A stretch of DNA of 44,631 bases from Actinomycetota bacterium (lineage in GTDB: Bacteria; Actinomycetota; Acidimicrobiia; Acidimicrobiales; CADCSY01). Made by a program: the position numbers and the translations under genes. The stretch covers positions 1 to 44,631 of the forward strand of contig JAHWJH010000003.1 of the NCBI GenBank assembly GCA_019348555.1, read 5' to 3'. The stretch's first letter is position 1. The number at the start of each line of letters is the position of its first letter. The notes under the pieces are model-generated. The model saw only the letters and a list, made by a program, of their open reading frames with translations, searched no databases and had not been told where the DNA came from. Below are positions 26,257 through 37,489 of this stretch, piece after piece.

Positions 26257-27842
26257 GTGTGGACCCAGGAGGCGCCGAGCTCGATCTGCTGGTGCTCGGC
26301 AGCGGCGTGGCGGGGCTGTCGGCGGCCGTTCGGGCGGCCGCCAGTCCCGGCATGCGGGTGGGGGTGCTGACCAAGGCCGCCCTCGACCAGGCCGCCACCC
26401 GCTGGGCCCAGGGCGGCGTCGCCGCCGTGCTGTCGACCGACGAGGACTCGACCGATTCGCACCTGGCCGACACCCTCGCCGCTGGCGCCGGTCTGTGCGA
26501 CGTCGACGCCGTGCGGGTCATGGTCGACGAGGGGCCGGCCCGGGTGCACGAGCTCATCGCCCTCGGAGCGGTGTTCGACCGCGACCAGCGGGGCGCGCTC
26601 GAGCTGGCCCGCGAGGGCGGCCACTCCTGGCCGCGGGTCGTGCACGCCGGCGGGGCCGCCACCGGTGTCGAGGTCGAGCGGGCGCTGGTGGAGGCGGTGC
26701 ACGCCACCGCCGCCGCCGTGCTCGAGGGGTGGTTCGCCCTCGACCTGCTGGTGGAGGGCGGACACTGCGCTGGGGTGGTGGCGCTCGACAGGAACGGGCG
26801 ACGTCACGAGGTCCGATCGACGCACGTCCTGCTCGCCACCGGCGGGGGCGGGCAGCTCTACGCCGTCACCACCAACCCGGCCGAGTCGACCGGTGACGGG
26901 CTGGCCATGGCGTTGCGGGCCGGCGTGGCGACCGCCGACGTGGAGTTCGTGCAGTTCCACCCCACCGCCCTCCACCACCCGTCCGCCCCCCGTCCCCTGC
27001 TCTCCGAGGCGCTGCGGGGCCACGGTGCGGTGGTGCGAGACGCCAAGGGCGAGCGCTTCGTCGACGAGCTGGTGACGCGCGACCAGCTCAGCCGGGCCAT
27101 CACCAGCCGGATGATCGAGCAGGGCGTCGACCACCTGTGGCTGGACGCCACCGGGCTCGAACGCTTCGACCTGCGCTTTCCGACCATCGCCGCCAGTGTC
27201 CGGACCGCGGGCCTCGACCCGGGCACCGACTGGCTTCCCATCGCCCCCGCCGCCCACTACCTGTGCGGCGGAGTGCTGACCGATCTCGACGGAGCGACGA
27301 GCCTGCCCGGGCTGTGGGCATGCGGCGAGGTGGCCTGCACCGGTGTCCACGGGGCCAACCGCCTGGCCTCCAACTCGCTGCTGGAGGGCATGGTCTTCGC
27401 CCCCCGGGTGGTCGAGGCCATCGCCGCCGGTCGCAATGGACCCCAGGCGAGCGGCGCCATGCGGGCGGTCCTGGCCGGCGAGGACGCCGGCGACGCGGTC
27501 GGCGGGCAGGTAGTTCACAGCGAGGCCTGGTTCGACCTGGCGCCGGCGCCTCGGCCGGCCGGCGAGCTGCGCGTCGAGCTGCAACAGTGCATGACCGCCG
27601 GCGCGGGCGTGGTCCGCACGGCCGGTTCCCTCCACGAGGCGCGCGAAGGGTTGCGCGGGGTACGGAGGGGTATCGCCGGAGGCGGTGGCCGGGCTGAGGC
27701 CGAGGTGCTCAATCTGTGGACGGTCGGTGACGCCGTCGTGACCGCCGCGCTGGCGCGCACGGAGAGCCGCGGCTGCCACTGGCGCGACGACCACCCGCAG
27801 ACCGACCCGGACCAACGGGTGCGACTGGTCCGGACCAGGTGA
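26253..27842 (+). CDS. nadB: L-aspartate oxidase
   Basis: This 529-residue FAD enzyme oxidises aspartate to iminoaspartate for quinolinate synthesis. The FAD-binding LVLGSGVAGLSAAV is at the N-terminus. TRWAQGGVAAVL, FVQFHPTALHHP, GHGAVVRDAKGERFVDE and GLWACGEVACTGVHGANRLASNS follow, with a helical C-terminal domain. The GTG at 26253 overlaps panD, and the stop overlaps nadC by 4 nt. The partner gene nadA is not in the window, so quinolinate synthase must be elsewhere. Confidence 0.96.
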   Translation: MSVDPGGAELDLLVLGSGVAGLSAAVRAAASPGMRVGVLTKAALDQAATRWAQGGVAAVLSTDEDSTDSHLADTLAAGAGLCDVDAVRVMVDEGPARVHELIALGAVFDRDQRGALELAREGGHSWPRVVHAGGAATGVEVERALVEAVHATAAAVLEGWFALDLLVEGGHCAGVVALDRNGRRHEVRSTHVLLATGGGGQLYAVTTNPAESTGDGLAMALRAGVATADVEFVQFHPTALHHPSAPRPLLSEALRGHGAVVRDAKGERFVDELVTRDQLSRAITSRMIEQGVDHLWLDATGLERFDLRFPTIAASVRTAGLDPGTDWLPIAPAAHYLCGGVLTDLDGATSLPGLWACGEVACTGVHGANRLASNSLLEGMVFAPRVVEAIAAGRNGPQASGAMRAVLAGEDAGDAVGGQVVHSEAWFDLAPAPRPAGELRVELQQCMTAGAGVVRTAGSLHEAREGLRGVRRGIAGGGGRAEAEVLNLWTVGDAVVTAALARTESRGCHWRDDHPQTDPDQRVRLVRTR

Positions 27843-28705
27843 GCGCGGTCCACCCGCCGATCACGGCGGTGCGGGCTGCCGTGCAGCGGGCGCTCGCCGA
27901 GGACCTCGAGCCGTTGGGCGACCTCACCGCCGGGCTTCTGGCCGCCGGGGCACAGGCCCGTGGGGCCATCGTCGCCCGCGCCGGCGGGGTGGTGGCCGGG
28001 CGGCACTGCGCCGTCGGGTCCTTCGCCGGCGTCGATCCGGCCGTGGAGGTCGAGTGGCTAACCGACGACGGCAGCAGGGTCGGCCCGGGCGATGTCGTCG
28101 CCACGGTGAGGGGACCGGCGGCGTCGATCCTCACCGCCGAGCGCACGGCGCTGAACTTCCTGTGCCACCTGTCGGGCATCGCCACCTTGACCCGACGCTT
28201 CGTCGACGCCGCCGCTGCCGGTGGCCCGGCCCGGATCTGGGACACCCGCAAGACGACCCCCGGACTGCGAGCGCTGGAGAAGGCGGCGGTGCGTGCCGGT
28301 GGTGGTGCCAACCACCGGGGCAACCTCAGCGACTGGGTGCTGCTGAAGGACAATCACCTGACCGGCCTCGGCATCACCGAGGCGGTGGCCGAGGTCCGAC
28401 GGCGCTGGCCCGGCCGGACCGTGGAGGTGGAGGCCGACCGGCTCTACCAGGTGGTGGAGGCCATCGCCGCCGGAGCCGACCTCGTCCTGCTCGACAACAT
28501 GACACCCGGCGAGGTGGCCCGCTGCGTCGCCGAGCGGGGCGAGGCCCGCCACCCGTTCCTGGAGGCCTCCGGCGGCGTCACCCTCGACACCGTCGGCGCC
28601 TACGCCGACACCGGCGTCGACCTCATCTCGGTGGGGGCGCTCACCCACTCCGCCCCCGCCCTCGACCTCGGCCTCGACCTCGACGTCGACCCCGACACCG
28701 TCTGA
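27839..28705 (+). CDS. nadC: Nicotinate-nucleotide pyrophosphorylase (quinolinate phosphoribosyltransferase)
   Basis: This 288-residue enzyme converts quinolinate and PRPP to nicotinate mononucleotide. The motifs AEDLEPLGDLT, ERTALNFLCHLSGIAT, WDTRKTTPGLRALEKAAV and GGANHR are intact, as are LLKDNH, LLDNM and EASGGVTLDTV. The start is GTG overlapping the nadB stop. The A of its TGA stop is the A of the coaX ATG. Confidence 0.96.
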   Translation: MSAVHPPITAVRAAVQRALAEDLEPLGDLTAGLLAAGAQARGAIVARAGGVVAGRHCAVGSFAGVDPAVEVEWLTDDGSRVGPGDVVATVRGPAASILTAERTALNFLCHLSGIATLTRRFVDAAAAGGPARIWDTRKTTPGLRALEKAAVRAGGGANHRGNLSDWVLLKDNHLTGLGITEAVAEVRRRWPGRTVEVEADRLYQVVEAIAAGADLVLLDNMTPGEVARCVAERGEARHPFLEASGGVTLDTVGAYADTGVDLISVGALTHSAPALDLGLDLDVDPDTV

Positions 28706-29490
28706 TGCTGCTCGCCCTCGACGTCGGAAACACCGAGATCGTGGTCGGGCTGTTCGGAGACCCCGCCGATTCGCCGGAGCCGCTCGACCACTGGCGCCTG
28801 TCGTGCGACCCCGAGCGCACCTCCGACGAGCTTGCCTTGGTGCTGGCCCAGGCGCTGGCGATGCGGGGCCTCGGCCTGACCACCGATATCACCGGGGTGG
28901 CCATGTGCGCGGGGGTCCCACGGGTGGCCTCCGCCGTTCGGGCCCTGACCGCCCGCTACCTCGGCTGCGCCCCCGTGGTCATCGAGCCCGGGACCCGGAC
29001 CGGCGTACCCGTCCTCTACGAGAACCCGCGTGAGGTGGGCGCCGATCGCATCGCCAACGCCGTGGGGGCCCTCGACCGCTTCGACCCGCCCCTGGTGGTG
29101 GTCGACTTCGGCACCGCCACCACCCTCGACGCCATCTCCGCCCGGGGGGAGTACCTCGGCGGCGCCATCGTGCCCGGCGTCGAGATCGCCCTCGACGCCC
29201 TGTACTCGCGGGCGGCGCTGCTGCGGCGGGTCGAGCTGGTCGAGCCCCGCCATGCCATCGGTCGCAGCACCGAGCAGTCCATCCAGTCGGGGGCGCTCTT
29301 CGGCACCGCCGCCCTCGTCGATGGCATGGTGGAGCGCATGGCCGCCGAGCTCCATGATCCCACCGTGGTCGCCACCGGAGGGCTGGGCGACCTGGTGGCG
29401 CCGTACTGCCGGCGTGTCGAGCACGTCGATCCGTGGCTGACCCTGCGCGGGCTGCGGGTCGTGTTCGACCGCAACCGGCCGGCCTCGTGA
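28705..29490 (+). CDS. coaX: Type III pantothenate kinase
   Basis: This 261-residue ASKHA-fold kinase phosphorylates pantothenate, the first step to CoA. The phosphate-1 motif is LALDVGNTEIVVGLF, the phosphate-2 motif is VVDFGTATTLDAI and the substrate-binding NPREVGADRIANAVGA is present. Type III kinases typically are not feedback-inhibited by CoA. It overlaps nadC by 1 nt and lysS by 4 nt. Its neighbours panC and panD make its substrate. Confidence 0.96.
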   Translation: MLLALDVGNTEIVVGLFGDPADSPEPLDHWRLSCDPERTSDELALVLAQALAMRGLGLTTDITGVAMCAGVPRVASAVRALTARYLGCAPVVIEPGTRTGVPVLYENPREVGADRIANAVGALDRFDPPLVVVDFGTATTLDAISARGEYLGGAIVPGVEIALDALYSRAALLRRVELVEPRHAIGRSTEQSIQSGALFGTAALVDGMVERMAAELHDPTVVATGGLGDLVAPYCRRVEHVDPWLTLRGLRVVFDRNRPAS

Positions 29491-30893
29491 GCCCGCCCTA
29501 CCGCTACGAGGTCACCCGGAGCGCCGCCTCGCTGCACGACGAGTTCGCCTCCCTGGAGCCTGGCGTCGAGACGGGCACGACGGTGAGCGTGGCCGGGAGG
29601 ATCATGCTGCGCCGCGCCCAGGGCAAGCTCGCCTTCGCCACGCTCGCCGACAGCACCGGGCGGGTGCAGCTCTTCGCCCCTGCCGCCACCACGCCCCGCT
29701 TCGACGAGTTCTGCGCCCTGTCGATCGGCGACTGGGTGGGGGTGGCCGGCGAGGTCATGACCACCCGGCGCGGCGAGCTGAGCGTGCAGGTGGCCGACTG
29801 GGTGGTGCTGGCGGCCACCCGCCGGTCGTTCCCCGACAAGTGGCACGGGCTGGCCGACGTCGACACCCGCTACCGCCAGCGCTACGTGGACCTGTGGGCT
29901 TCAGACGACGCCCGGGCCACGGCACTGGCCCGCAGCCGGACGGTGAGCCTCACCCGCCGCTGGCTGGAGGGCCGGGGCTTCGTCGAGGTGGAGACCCCGG
30001 TGTTCCACCCCATCCCCGGAGGAGCCACGGCCCGGCCCTTCACCACCCACCACGACGCCCTCGATCTCGACCTGTACCTGCGCGTCGCTCCCGAGCTCTT
30101 TCTCAAGCGCCTGGTGGTGGGTGGCATGGAGCGGGTCTTCGAGATTGCCCGGGTGTTCCGCAACGAGGGTCTGTCGACCCGCCACAACCCCGAGTTCACC
30201 ATGCTCGAGCTCTACCAGGCCTACGCCGACTACACCGACATGATGACGGTCGTCGAGGAGCTGGTCGTCCACCTCGCCAAGGAGGTGTGCGGCACCACCG
30301 AGCTGGTCTACGACGGGCGCCCGCTCGACCTCGCCCCGCCGTGGCGACGGTCGACCATGGTCGACCTGATCGAGGAGCACATCGGGGCGCGGGTCGGCGT
30401 GGCCACCCCGATCGACGAGCTGCGCAAGGCGTGCGCCGACCACGGCGTGCCTGTCGACGAGGCGTGGGGACCAGGCAAGCTGGTGCTCGAGCTCTACGAG
30501 AAGACCGTCGAGGCCAACCTGTGGGGCCCGGTCTTCGTGTGCGACTACCCCCAGGAGGTGTCGCCGCTGGCCCGAGACCACCGGGACCAGCCCGGCATGG
30601 TGGAGCGCTTCGAGGTGATCGTCGCCGGCCGGGAGCTGGGCAATGCCTTCTCGGAGCTGACCGACCCCGACGAGCAGCGCCGCCGCTTCGAGGCCCAGGC
30701 GGCGCTCCGCGGGAGCGGCGACGACGAGGCCATGACCGTCGACGCGGACTACCTGCGGGCGCTCGAGTACGGCCTGCCGCCCACCGGCGGCCTGGGCATC
30801 GGCATCGACCGCCTCGTGATGCTGCTCACCGGCGCCACCGCCATCCGAGACGTGATCCTGTTTCCCACCCTGCGCCCCGAGCCGGGGGAGTAG
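29487..30893 (+). CDS. lysS: Lysyl-tRNA synthetase, class II
   Basis: This 468-residue enzyme charges tRNA-Lys. An OB-fold anticodon-binding domain (residues ~15-120; VAGRIMLRRAQGKLAF) precedes the class II catalytic core. Motif 2 is FRNEGLSTRHNPEFTMLE and motif 3 is GLGIGIDRLVMLL. KWHGLADVDTRYRQRYVDL links the domains. The start is GTG overlapping coaX by 4 nt. It closes the panC operon, and a hairpin follows the stop. Confidence 0.96.
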   Translation: MSPPYRYEVTRSAASLHDEFASLEPGVETGTTVSVAGRIMLRRAQGKLAFATLADSTGRVQLFAPAATTPRFDEFCALSIGDWVGVAGEVMTTRRGELSVQVADWVVLAATRRSFPDKWHGLADVDTRYRQRYVDLWASDDARATALARSRTVSLTRRWLEGRGFVEVETPVFHPIPGGATARPFTTHHDALDLDLYLRVAPELFLKRLVVGGMERVFEIARVFRNEGLSTRHNPEFTMLELYQAYADYTDMMTVVEELVVHLAKEVCGTTELVYDGRPLDLAPPWRRSTMVDLIEEHIGARVGVATPIDELRKACADHGVPVDEAWGPGKLVLELYEKTVEANLWGPVFVCDYPQEVSPLARDHRDQPGMVERFEVIVAGRELGNAFSELTDPDEQRRRFEAQAALRGSGDDEAMTVDADYLRALEYGLPPTGGLGIGIDRLVMLLTGATAIRDVILFPTLRPEPGE

Positions 30894-30909
30894 CCCCGTT
30901 CCCTGGTGA

Positions 30910-30954
30910 TTTCTGGACACTCGGCGTCGATGATCGGCGCGAAGTGTCCACAAA
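30910..30954. terminator. Bidirectional hairpin between lysS and the polyprenyl synthase gene
   Basis: TGGACACT (30914-30921) pairs with AGTGTCCA (30943-30950). One mismatch and then three A-T pairs (30910-30912/30952-30954) extend the stem at the base. The left arm is preceded by TTT and the right arm is followed by AAA, so on both strands the hairpin is bordered by short U/A tracts. It is the expected terminator for two convergent genes. Confidence 0.7.
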
Positions 30955-30960
30955 TGCGGC

Positions 30961-31941
30961 TCAGGAGGTGGGGACGGTGCCGAGGAGGGCGTTGGCGGTG
31001 GCGGCCAGGTCGTCCACGCACGCCCCGCTCACCTCGGCCAGGGTGGCCACGGCCTCGTCGCAGTAGTGCCCGGCCACGGCCAGGGCGCTCTGCACGGCGC
31101 CGTCGGCCTGCACCAGGGCCCGGGCCCGCTCGATCTCGGCCGGGGCCAGGGGTCGACCGAGCAGGGCGGCCAGCTCCGGCCCGTCACCGGCACCGTTCAG
31201 GGCCCGGATGACCGGGAGGGTGTAGACGCCCTCGGCCAGGTCGTTGCCGGCCGGCTTGCCGAGCTGCTCGTCGGTGGCCACCACGTCGAGCACGTCGTCG
31301 ACGATCTGGAAGGCCATGCCGAAGCGCTGGCCGAAGCGGGTCAACGCCTCCACCTCGGTGCGGGGGAGGCCGGCGACGAGGGCGCCGATGCGACAGGCCG
31401 AGGCAGCCAGCGATGCGGTCTTGCCGGCGATGGCGGCCAGGTACTGCTCCTCGTTGCGGCGGGCGTCGAAGGCGGTCTGCAGCTCGCGGACCTGCCCCGC
31501 GCACATGTCGCCGATGGTGGCGGCCAGCAGCGCGGCCACCTCGGTGCCGAGCGAGGCGGCGATCTCCGAGGCCTTGGCCAGCAGGAAGTCGCCGGCGAGG
31601 ATGGCCCGCAGGTTGCCCCAGCGGGCGTTGACCGACTCGACGCCCCGGCGGGTCTCGGCCTCGTCCATGACGTCGTCGTGGTAGAGCGAACCGAGGTGGA
31701 CGAGCTCCACGGCGACGCCGCCGAGCACGACCTCGTCGCTCACCTCGCCGCCTGACGCGCAGCGCCCGGCGGCTATGGCGAGGGCCGGGCGCCACCGCTT
31801 CCCCCCTGCGGCCACCAGGTGGGTGGTCAGCTCGGTGAGGAACGGGTCGTCGGTGACCACCGCCGCCCGCAACGCCTCCTCGACCCTCGCCAACTCGCCG
31901 GCCATCCCCGGGAGCCGGAGCAGCGGGGTGAGGGCGGCCAC
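30961..31941 (-). CDS. Polyprenyl (trans-isoprenyl) diphosphate synthase
   Basis: This 326-residue enzyme elongates allylic diphosphates with IPP. The first Asp-rich motif is SLYHDDVMDEAETRRG and the second is FQIVDDVLDV; GGKRWRPAL binds IPP. The residues just before the first Asp motif are small rather than aromatic, which suggests a medium- to long-chain product such as a menaquinone side chain; the exact length is not determined. The GTG at 31941 has a -10-like TACCGT at a 6-nt spacing and no Shine-Dalgarno. Confidence 0.93.
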   Translation of the reverse strand: MAALTPLLRLPGMAGELARVEEALRAAVVTDDPFLTELTTHLVAAGGKRWRPALAIAAGRCASGGEVSDEVVLGGVAVELVHLGSLYHDDVMDEAETRRGVESVNARWGNLRAILAGDFLLAKASEIAASLGTEVAALLAATIGDMCAGQVRELQTAFDARRNEEQYLAAIAGKTASLAASACRIGALVAGLPRTEVEALTRFGQRFGMAFQIVDDVLDVVATDEQLGKPAGNDLAEGVYTLPVIRALNGAGDGPELAALLGRPLAPAEIERARALVQADGAVQSALAVAGHYCDEAVATLAEVSGACVDDLAATANALLGTVPTS

Positions 31942-31947
31942 GCGGCC

Positions 31948-31953
31948 ACGGTA
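31948..31953 (-). promoter_or_regulatory. -10-like TACCGT for the polyprenyl synthase gene
   Basis: On the minus strand TACCGT, GGCCGC and GTG follow each other. This is almost identical to the folP start region (TACCGT, GGCCCG, GTG). Confidence 0.6.
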
Positions 31954-32075
31954 GCCGGGGAGCCCCGATCATCCCATTGCCAGCGCACGAACCGTGCGAT
32001 CCGGGCGAACTCGTCGGGCCGGCAGAAAGGCCGGCAGCCGGAAAGGTCAACCGGCGCGGAGGGGTAGGGGGTCGG

Positions 32076-32081
32076 TAGACT
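32076..32081 (+). promoter_or_regulatory. -10-like TAGACT upstream of clpC
   Basis: TAGACT lies 36 nt before the clpC TTG, leaving a ~30-nt leader with the strong Shine-Dalgarno GAGGAGGG (32103-32110). This is a conventional leadered arrangement, unlike many other genes here. No clear CtsR or ClgR operator is visible. Confidence 0.45.
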
Positions 32082-32117
32082 CACAGCACGTAGCGCCCAG
32101 CCGAGGAGGGCGGTTCC

Positions 32118-34618
<2,501 letters not shown>

Positions 34619-34631
34619 GCCTCGACGCCTC

Positions 34632-34680
34632 GTTCTTTGTCGCATTCGCCGCCCCCCGGGTAGCGGATGCGACAGAGAAC
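34632..34680 (+). terminator. Strong 18-bp hairpin terminator after clpC
   Basis: The arm at 34632-34649 (GTTCTTTGTCGCATTCGC) pairs with 34663-34680 over 18 positions, with two G-U pairs and no mismatches. The loop is 13 nt. There is no T-tract after the stem. It lies 14 nt downstream of the clpC stop and before the VOC gene. Confidence 0.8.
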
Positions 34681-34720
34681 AGGTGGTTGACCGGCTCCGG
34701 GCCCCGTCAGGGAGGCGAAC

Positions 34721-35101
34721 ATGTCCGGGAAGGTGGTGCACTTCGAGGTCCCCGTCGACGACGTCGACCGTGCCACGTCGTTCTATGTCGAGGCCTTCGG
34801 CTGGCAGCTCGCGTCCATGCCGGGGATGGGCTACACCATGATCACCACCACGCCGACCGACGAGCAGGGCCGCCCGGCCGAGCCGGGTGCCATCAACGGC
34901 GGCATGTTCGTCCGTGAAGCCGACCTGACCACGCCGATGATCACCATCGACGTCGCCGACCTCGACGCCGCCCTGGCCAAGGTCGAGGAGCTGGGCGGGT
35001 CGGTGGTCCGGCCCAAGTTCCCGGTGGGCGACATGGGCTTCGCCGGCTACTTCAGGGATTCCGAGGGCAACCTGTTGGGGCTCTGGCAGTCGGCGACGTA
35101 G
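34721..35101 (+). CDS. VOC (glyoxalase/bleomycin-resistance fold) family protein
   Basis: This 126-residue single VOC module starts VHFEVPVDDVDRATSFYVEAFGW and ends with YFRDSEGNLLGLWQ, the two halves of a paired beta-alpha-beta-beta-beta fold. Candidate metal ligands are His8 and Glu in DSEGN. The reaction cannot be assigned from sequence. The ATG has GGGAGG 5 nt upstream. It is monocistronic and converges on the PPOX gene with 7 nt between stops. Confidence 0.88.
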   Translation: MSGKVVHFEVPVDDVDRATSFYVEAFGWQLASMPGMGYTMITTTPTDEQGRPAEPGAINGGMFVREADLTTPMITIDVADLDAALAKVEELGGSVVRPKFPVGDMGFAGYFRDSEGNLLGLWQSAT

Positions 35102-35108
35102 CCGCCGC

Positions 35109-35498
35109 TCAGGCCCGGCCGAGCACCCGGTCGACGGTGATCTCGATGGCCACCCGGTCGGGGTTCTCGCCGGGCTGGCGGTAGCGACCGGCGTAGGCGG
35201 CGACGGCCTTCGCCACCCGGTCCGGCTCTGCGCTCAGCACCACCGGGCCCTCCAACGACAGCCACCGACCCCCGTCCACCTGGCACACCACGGCTCGGCC
35301 ACCTCGGGCGGCGTTGGCCGCCTTCTGGCTGCCGGCGTTGGTGATGACGCGCACCAGGCCGGTGGCGGCATCGAAGGCGAAGCCGACGGCGACGGCATGG
35401 GGAGAGCCGTCCGCCCGCAACGTGGTCAGGCTGGCGAGATGGCGCTCCGCCAGGAACGCCAGCACCGGCTCGGGCAGGTGGCGGGGATCCAGGGCCAT
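35109..35498 (-). CDS. PPOX-class (likely F420- or flavin-dependent) split-barrel protein
   Basis: This 129-residue protein has the split-barrel fold of the pyridoxamine 5'-phosphate oxidase superfamily: FLAERHLASLTTLRADGSPHAVAVGF, LVRVITNAGSQKAAN and GRWLSLEGPVVL. The TNAGSQKAANA segment resembles the F420-binding group (TIGR03618-like) found in actinobacteria. The substrate is unknown. I chose the ATG at 35498; upstream in-frame codons add only a low-complexity stretch. It lies 28 nt downstream of the LigD-type polymerase gene on the same strand and may be co-transcribed. Confidence 0.82.
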   Translation of the reverse strand: MALDPRHLPEPVLAFLAERHLASLTTLRADGSPHAVAVGFAFDAATGLVRVITNAGSQKAANAARGGRAVVCQVDGGRWLSLEGPVVLSAEPDRVAKAVAAYAGRYRQPGENPDRVAIEITVDRVLGRA

Positions 35499-35526
35499 GG
35501 CAGAGCTCGCCAGTTGGAGGGGCGCC

Positions 35527-36438
35527 TCACCCGAAGGCGGGCAGCTGCTGTTCGACGGTGGCGGCGGTGGCGAAGAGGTCACCGTGGTCGGCGATGCGCT
35601 CGACCACGGCCCCCGCCTCGAAGCTCAGTCGGGCCGGTTCACCAGCGTCCACCGCCTCTTGGACCTCCTCCCAGCTCAGCGGGGTGGAGGCCGTGGGTCG
35701 CTCCCGGGCCCGTAGCGAGTAGACGCACACGGTGGTCTTGTGGCGGGAGTTCTGGCTCCAGTCGACCAGCACCTTGCCCGTGCGCAGGTCCTTGCGCTGG
35801 GAGCTCACCACCCGGTCGGGAGCCTGGCGCTCGAGGAGCTGAGCCAGGCTGCGGGCGAACCCGGCCGTATCGGCATAGGTGGTGGGCGTGTTGAGCGGGA
35901 GATAGACCTGGATGCCCTTCGACCCCGAGGTCTTCGCCAGACAGGTGAGGCCCACGTCGGCGAGGACGTCGCGGATCCACAGGGCGACGTCGGCGCACTC
36001 GAGCACCGCTGCCGGTGCCCCGGGGTCGAGATCGAACACCACCATGGTCGGCGTGTCGGGGTCGACGCCGCGGGCCATGGACGTGTGCAGCTCCAACGCC
36101 GCCAGGTTGGCCACCCACGTGAGGGCGGCCAGGGAGTCGATGCGGCAGAAGTCGATGGTGCCCTCCTCGCCGTGGACGCGGTGGACGCCCACCCAGTCGG
36201 GCCGGTGGCGGGGACAGTTCTTCTCGTAGAAGGACTTCCCGTCCACCCCGTTGGGGAAGCGCCGCAGCGTGAGAGCCCGGTCGCGCAGATGCGGGAGCAG
36301 GACGGGCGCCACCCGTGCGTAGTAGTCGAGCACCTCCGACTTGGTGAAACCGGCGGCGGGATAGAGCACCTTGTCGAGGTTCGACACGGTGAGTGCCCGA
36401 CCTTCCACCTCGATGACGGCCTGGTGGCCGGCGGCCAT
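35527..36438 (-). CDS. ligD: LigD-type polymerase/primase (NHEJ PolDom), stand-alone
   Basis: This 303-residue archaeo-eukaryotic-primase-superfamily enzyme fills gaps and adds nucleotides at double-strand breaks. The catalytic acidic motif is VFDLDPG, the SGSKGIQVYLPL motif binds nucleotides and VDWSQNSRHKTTV carries the third Asp. Only the polymerase domain is present; the ligase is a separate gene at 37705-38685 and no phosphoesterase domain is seen in the window. The ATG lies 12 nt after the ku stop, so the two form an operon. The symbol refers to the LigD polymerase domain only. Confidence 0.9.
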   Translation of the reverse strand: MAAGHQAVIEVEGRALTVSNLDKVLYPAAGFTKSEVLDYYARVAPVLLPHLRDRALTLRRFPNGVDGKSFYEKNCPRHRPDWVGVHRVHGEEGTIDFCRIDSLAALTWVANLAALELHTSMARGVDPDTPTMVVFDLDPGAPAAVLECADVALWIRDVLADVGLTCLAKTSGSKGIQVYLPLNTPTTYADTAGFARSLAQLLERQAPDRVVSSQRKDLRTGKVLVDWSQNSRHKTTVCVYSLRARERPTASTPLSWEEVQEAVDAGEPARLSFEAGAVVERIADHGDLFATAATVEQQLPAFG

Positions 36439-36450
36439 GCGAGAAGCGGC

Positions 36451-37344
36451 CTAGGCGCTCTGCGCCGCGGCCGCCGGCGCCTCGGGCTCGGGCTCGGGTG
36501 CCGCCTCCTCCGCCTCGGCCTCGCCGGCCGGTTCCTCACCCGCGGTGGGGTGGCGCCGGCGGGCCTCCCGTGCCTTGGCCACGCTCGCTTCGAGGGCGGC
36601 CATGAGGTCGACCACCCCGGTCTGGGCGGGAGCCGCCTCCGGCACGATCACCGGCTCGCCCTCGGCCTTGCGCTCGATGAGCTCCAGCAGCCGGTCGCGG
36701 TACTCGTCGCGAAAGCGCGCCGGATCGAAGTCGGCCGACAGCGACTCGATGAGCTGGCTGGCCATGACCAGCTCCTTGTCGGACACCTTCACGTCGCGTG
36801 CCGCCGACAGCTCGGATATCTCCTCGGCGGGAGTGACCTCGTCGGCGTAGACCATGGTCGACAACACCAGTGCACCGTCCTTGGCCCGCAGGGCGGCAAG
36901 GTACTGCTTGGTGCGCATGACGAAGCGGGCGATGGCCACCTTGCCCTGCTCCTCCATGGCCCGGACGAGGAGCGCGTAGGGCTTCTCGGCGGTCTTGACC
37001 GGGGCGACGTAGTAGGCGGCGTCGAAGAAGATGGGATCGATGTCGGCCAGATCGATGAACTCCTCGATGTCGATGGTGCGGGTGCCCTCGGGGTCGAGCG
37101 CGTCGAGCTCCGCAGGCTCGAGGAGGACGTAGTGCTCCGGGGACAACTCGTAGCCCTTCACGATCTGTTCGTAGGGCACTTCGGTGCCGTCGGCCGACGA
37201 CACCCGCTTCATCTTGACCCGGGCGCCGGTGCGGGCGTCCATCTGGTGGAACGAGACCCCCTTGCGGGAGACGGCGTTGTAGAGCTTGATGGGGATGTTG
37301 ACCAGCCCGAAGCTGATCGATCCGCTCCAGATCGCTCTCGGCAT
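36451..37344 (-). CDS. ku: Non-homologous end-joining protein Ku
   Basis: This 297-residue DNA-end-binding homodimer recruits the end-joining polymerase and ligase. The family start SGSISFGLVNIPIKLYNAV is followed by VSFHQMD, YELSPEHYVLLEPAELDAL and YVLFARFVMR-type core strands such as VAIARFVMRTKQYLAALR. The C-terminal ~60 residues are Ala/Glu/Pro-rich, unlike the Lys-rich tails of some Ku proteins. A good Shine-Dalgarno GAGGAGGG precedes the ATG. It is transcribed with the polymerase gene and is divergent from the MT0933-like gene. Confidence 0.95.
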   Translation of the reverse strand: MPRAIWSGSISFGLVNIPIKLYNAVSRKGVSFHQMDARTGARVKMKRVSSADGTEVPYEQIVKGYELSPEHYVLLEPAELDALDPEGTRTIDIEEFIDLADIDPIFFDAAYYVAPVKTAEKPYALLVRAMEEQGKVAIARFVMRTKQYLAALRAKDGALVLSTMVYADEVTPAEEISELSAARDVKVSDKELVMASQLIESLSADFDPARFRDEYRDRLLELIERKAEGEPVIVPEAAPAQTGVVDLMAALEASVAKAREARRRHPTAGEEPAGEAEAEEAAPEPEPEAPAAAAQSA

Positions 37345-37489
37345 GGCAGGCCCTCCTCGTGGTCCCGGCTCCCCCCCTGCGTCCAGTCAACCGCGTCGCC
37401 GGCCCGGTCGGCACCTCGGTGGGGGTGTCGTCGAAGAAGCCGGAGGCGAGCGGTACGGTGGCGGTGAACCGAGCCGAAAGGGAGGTGCG

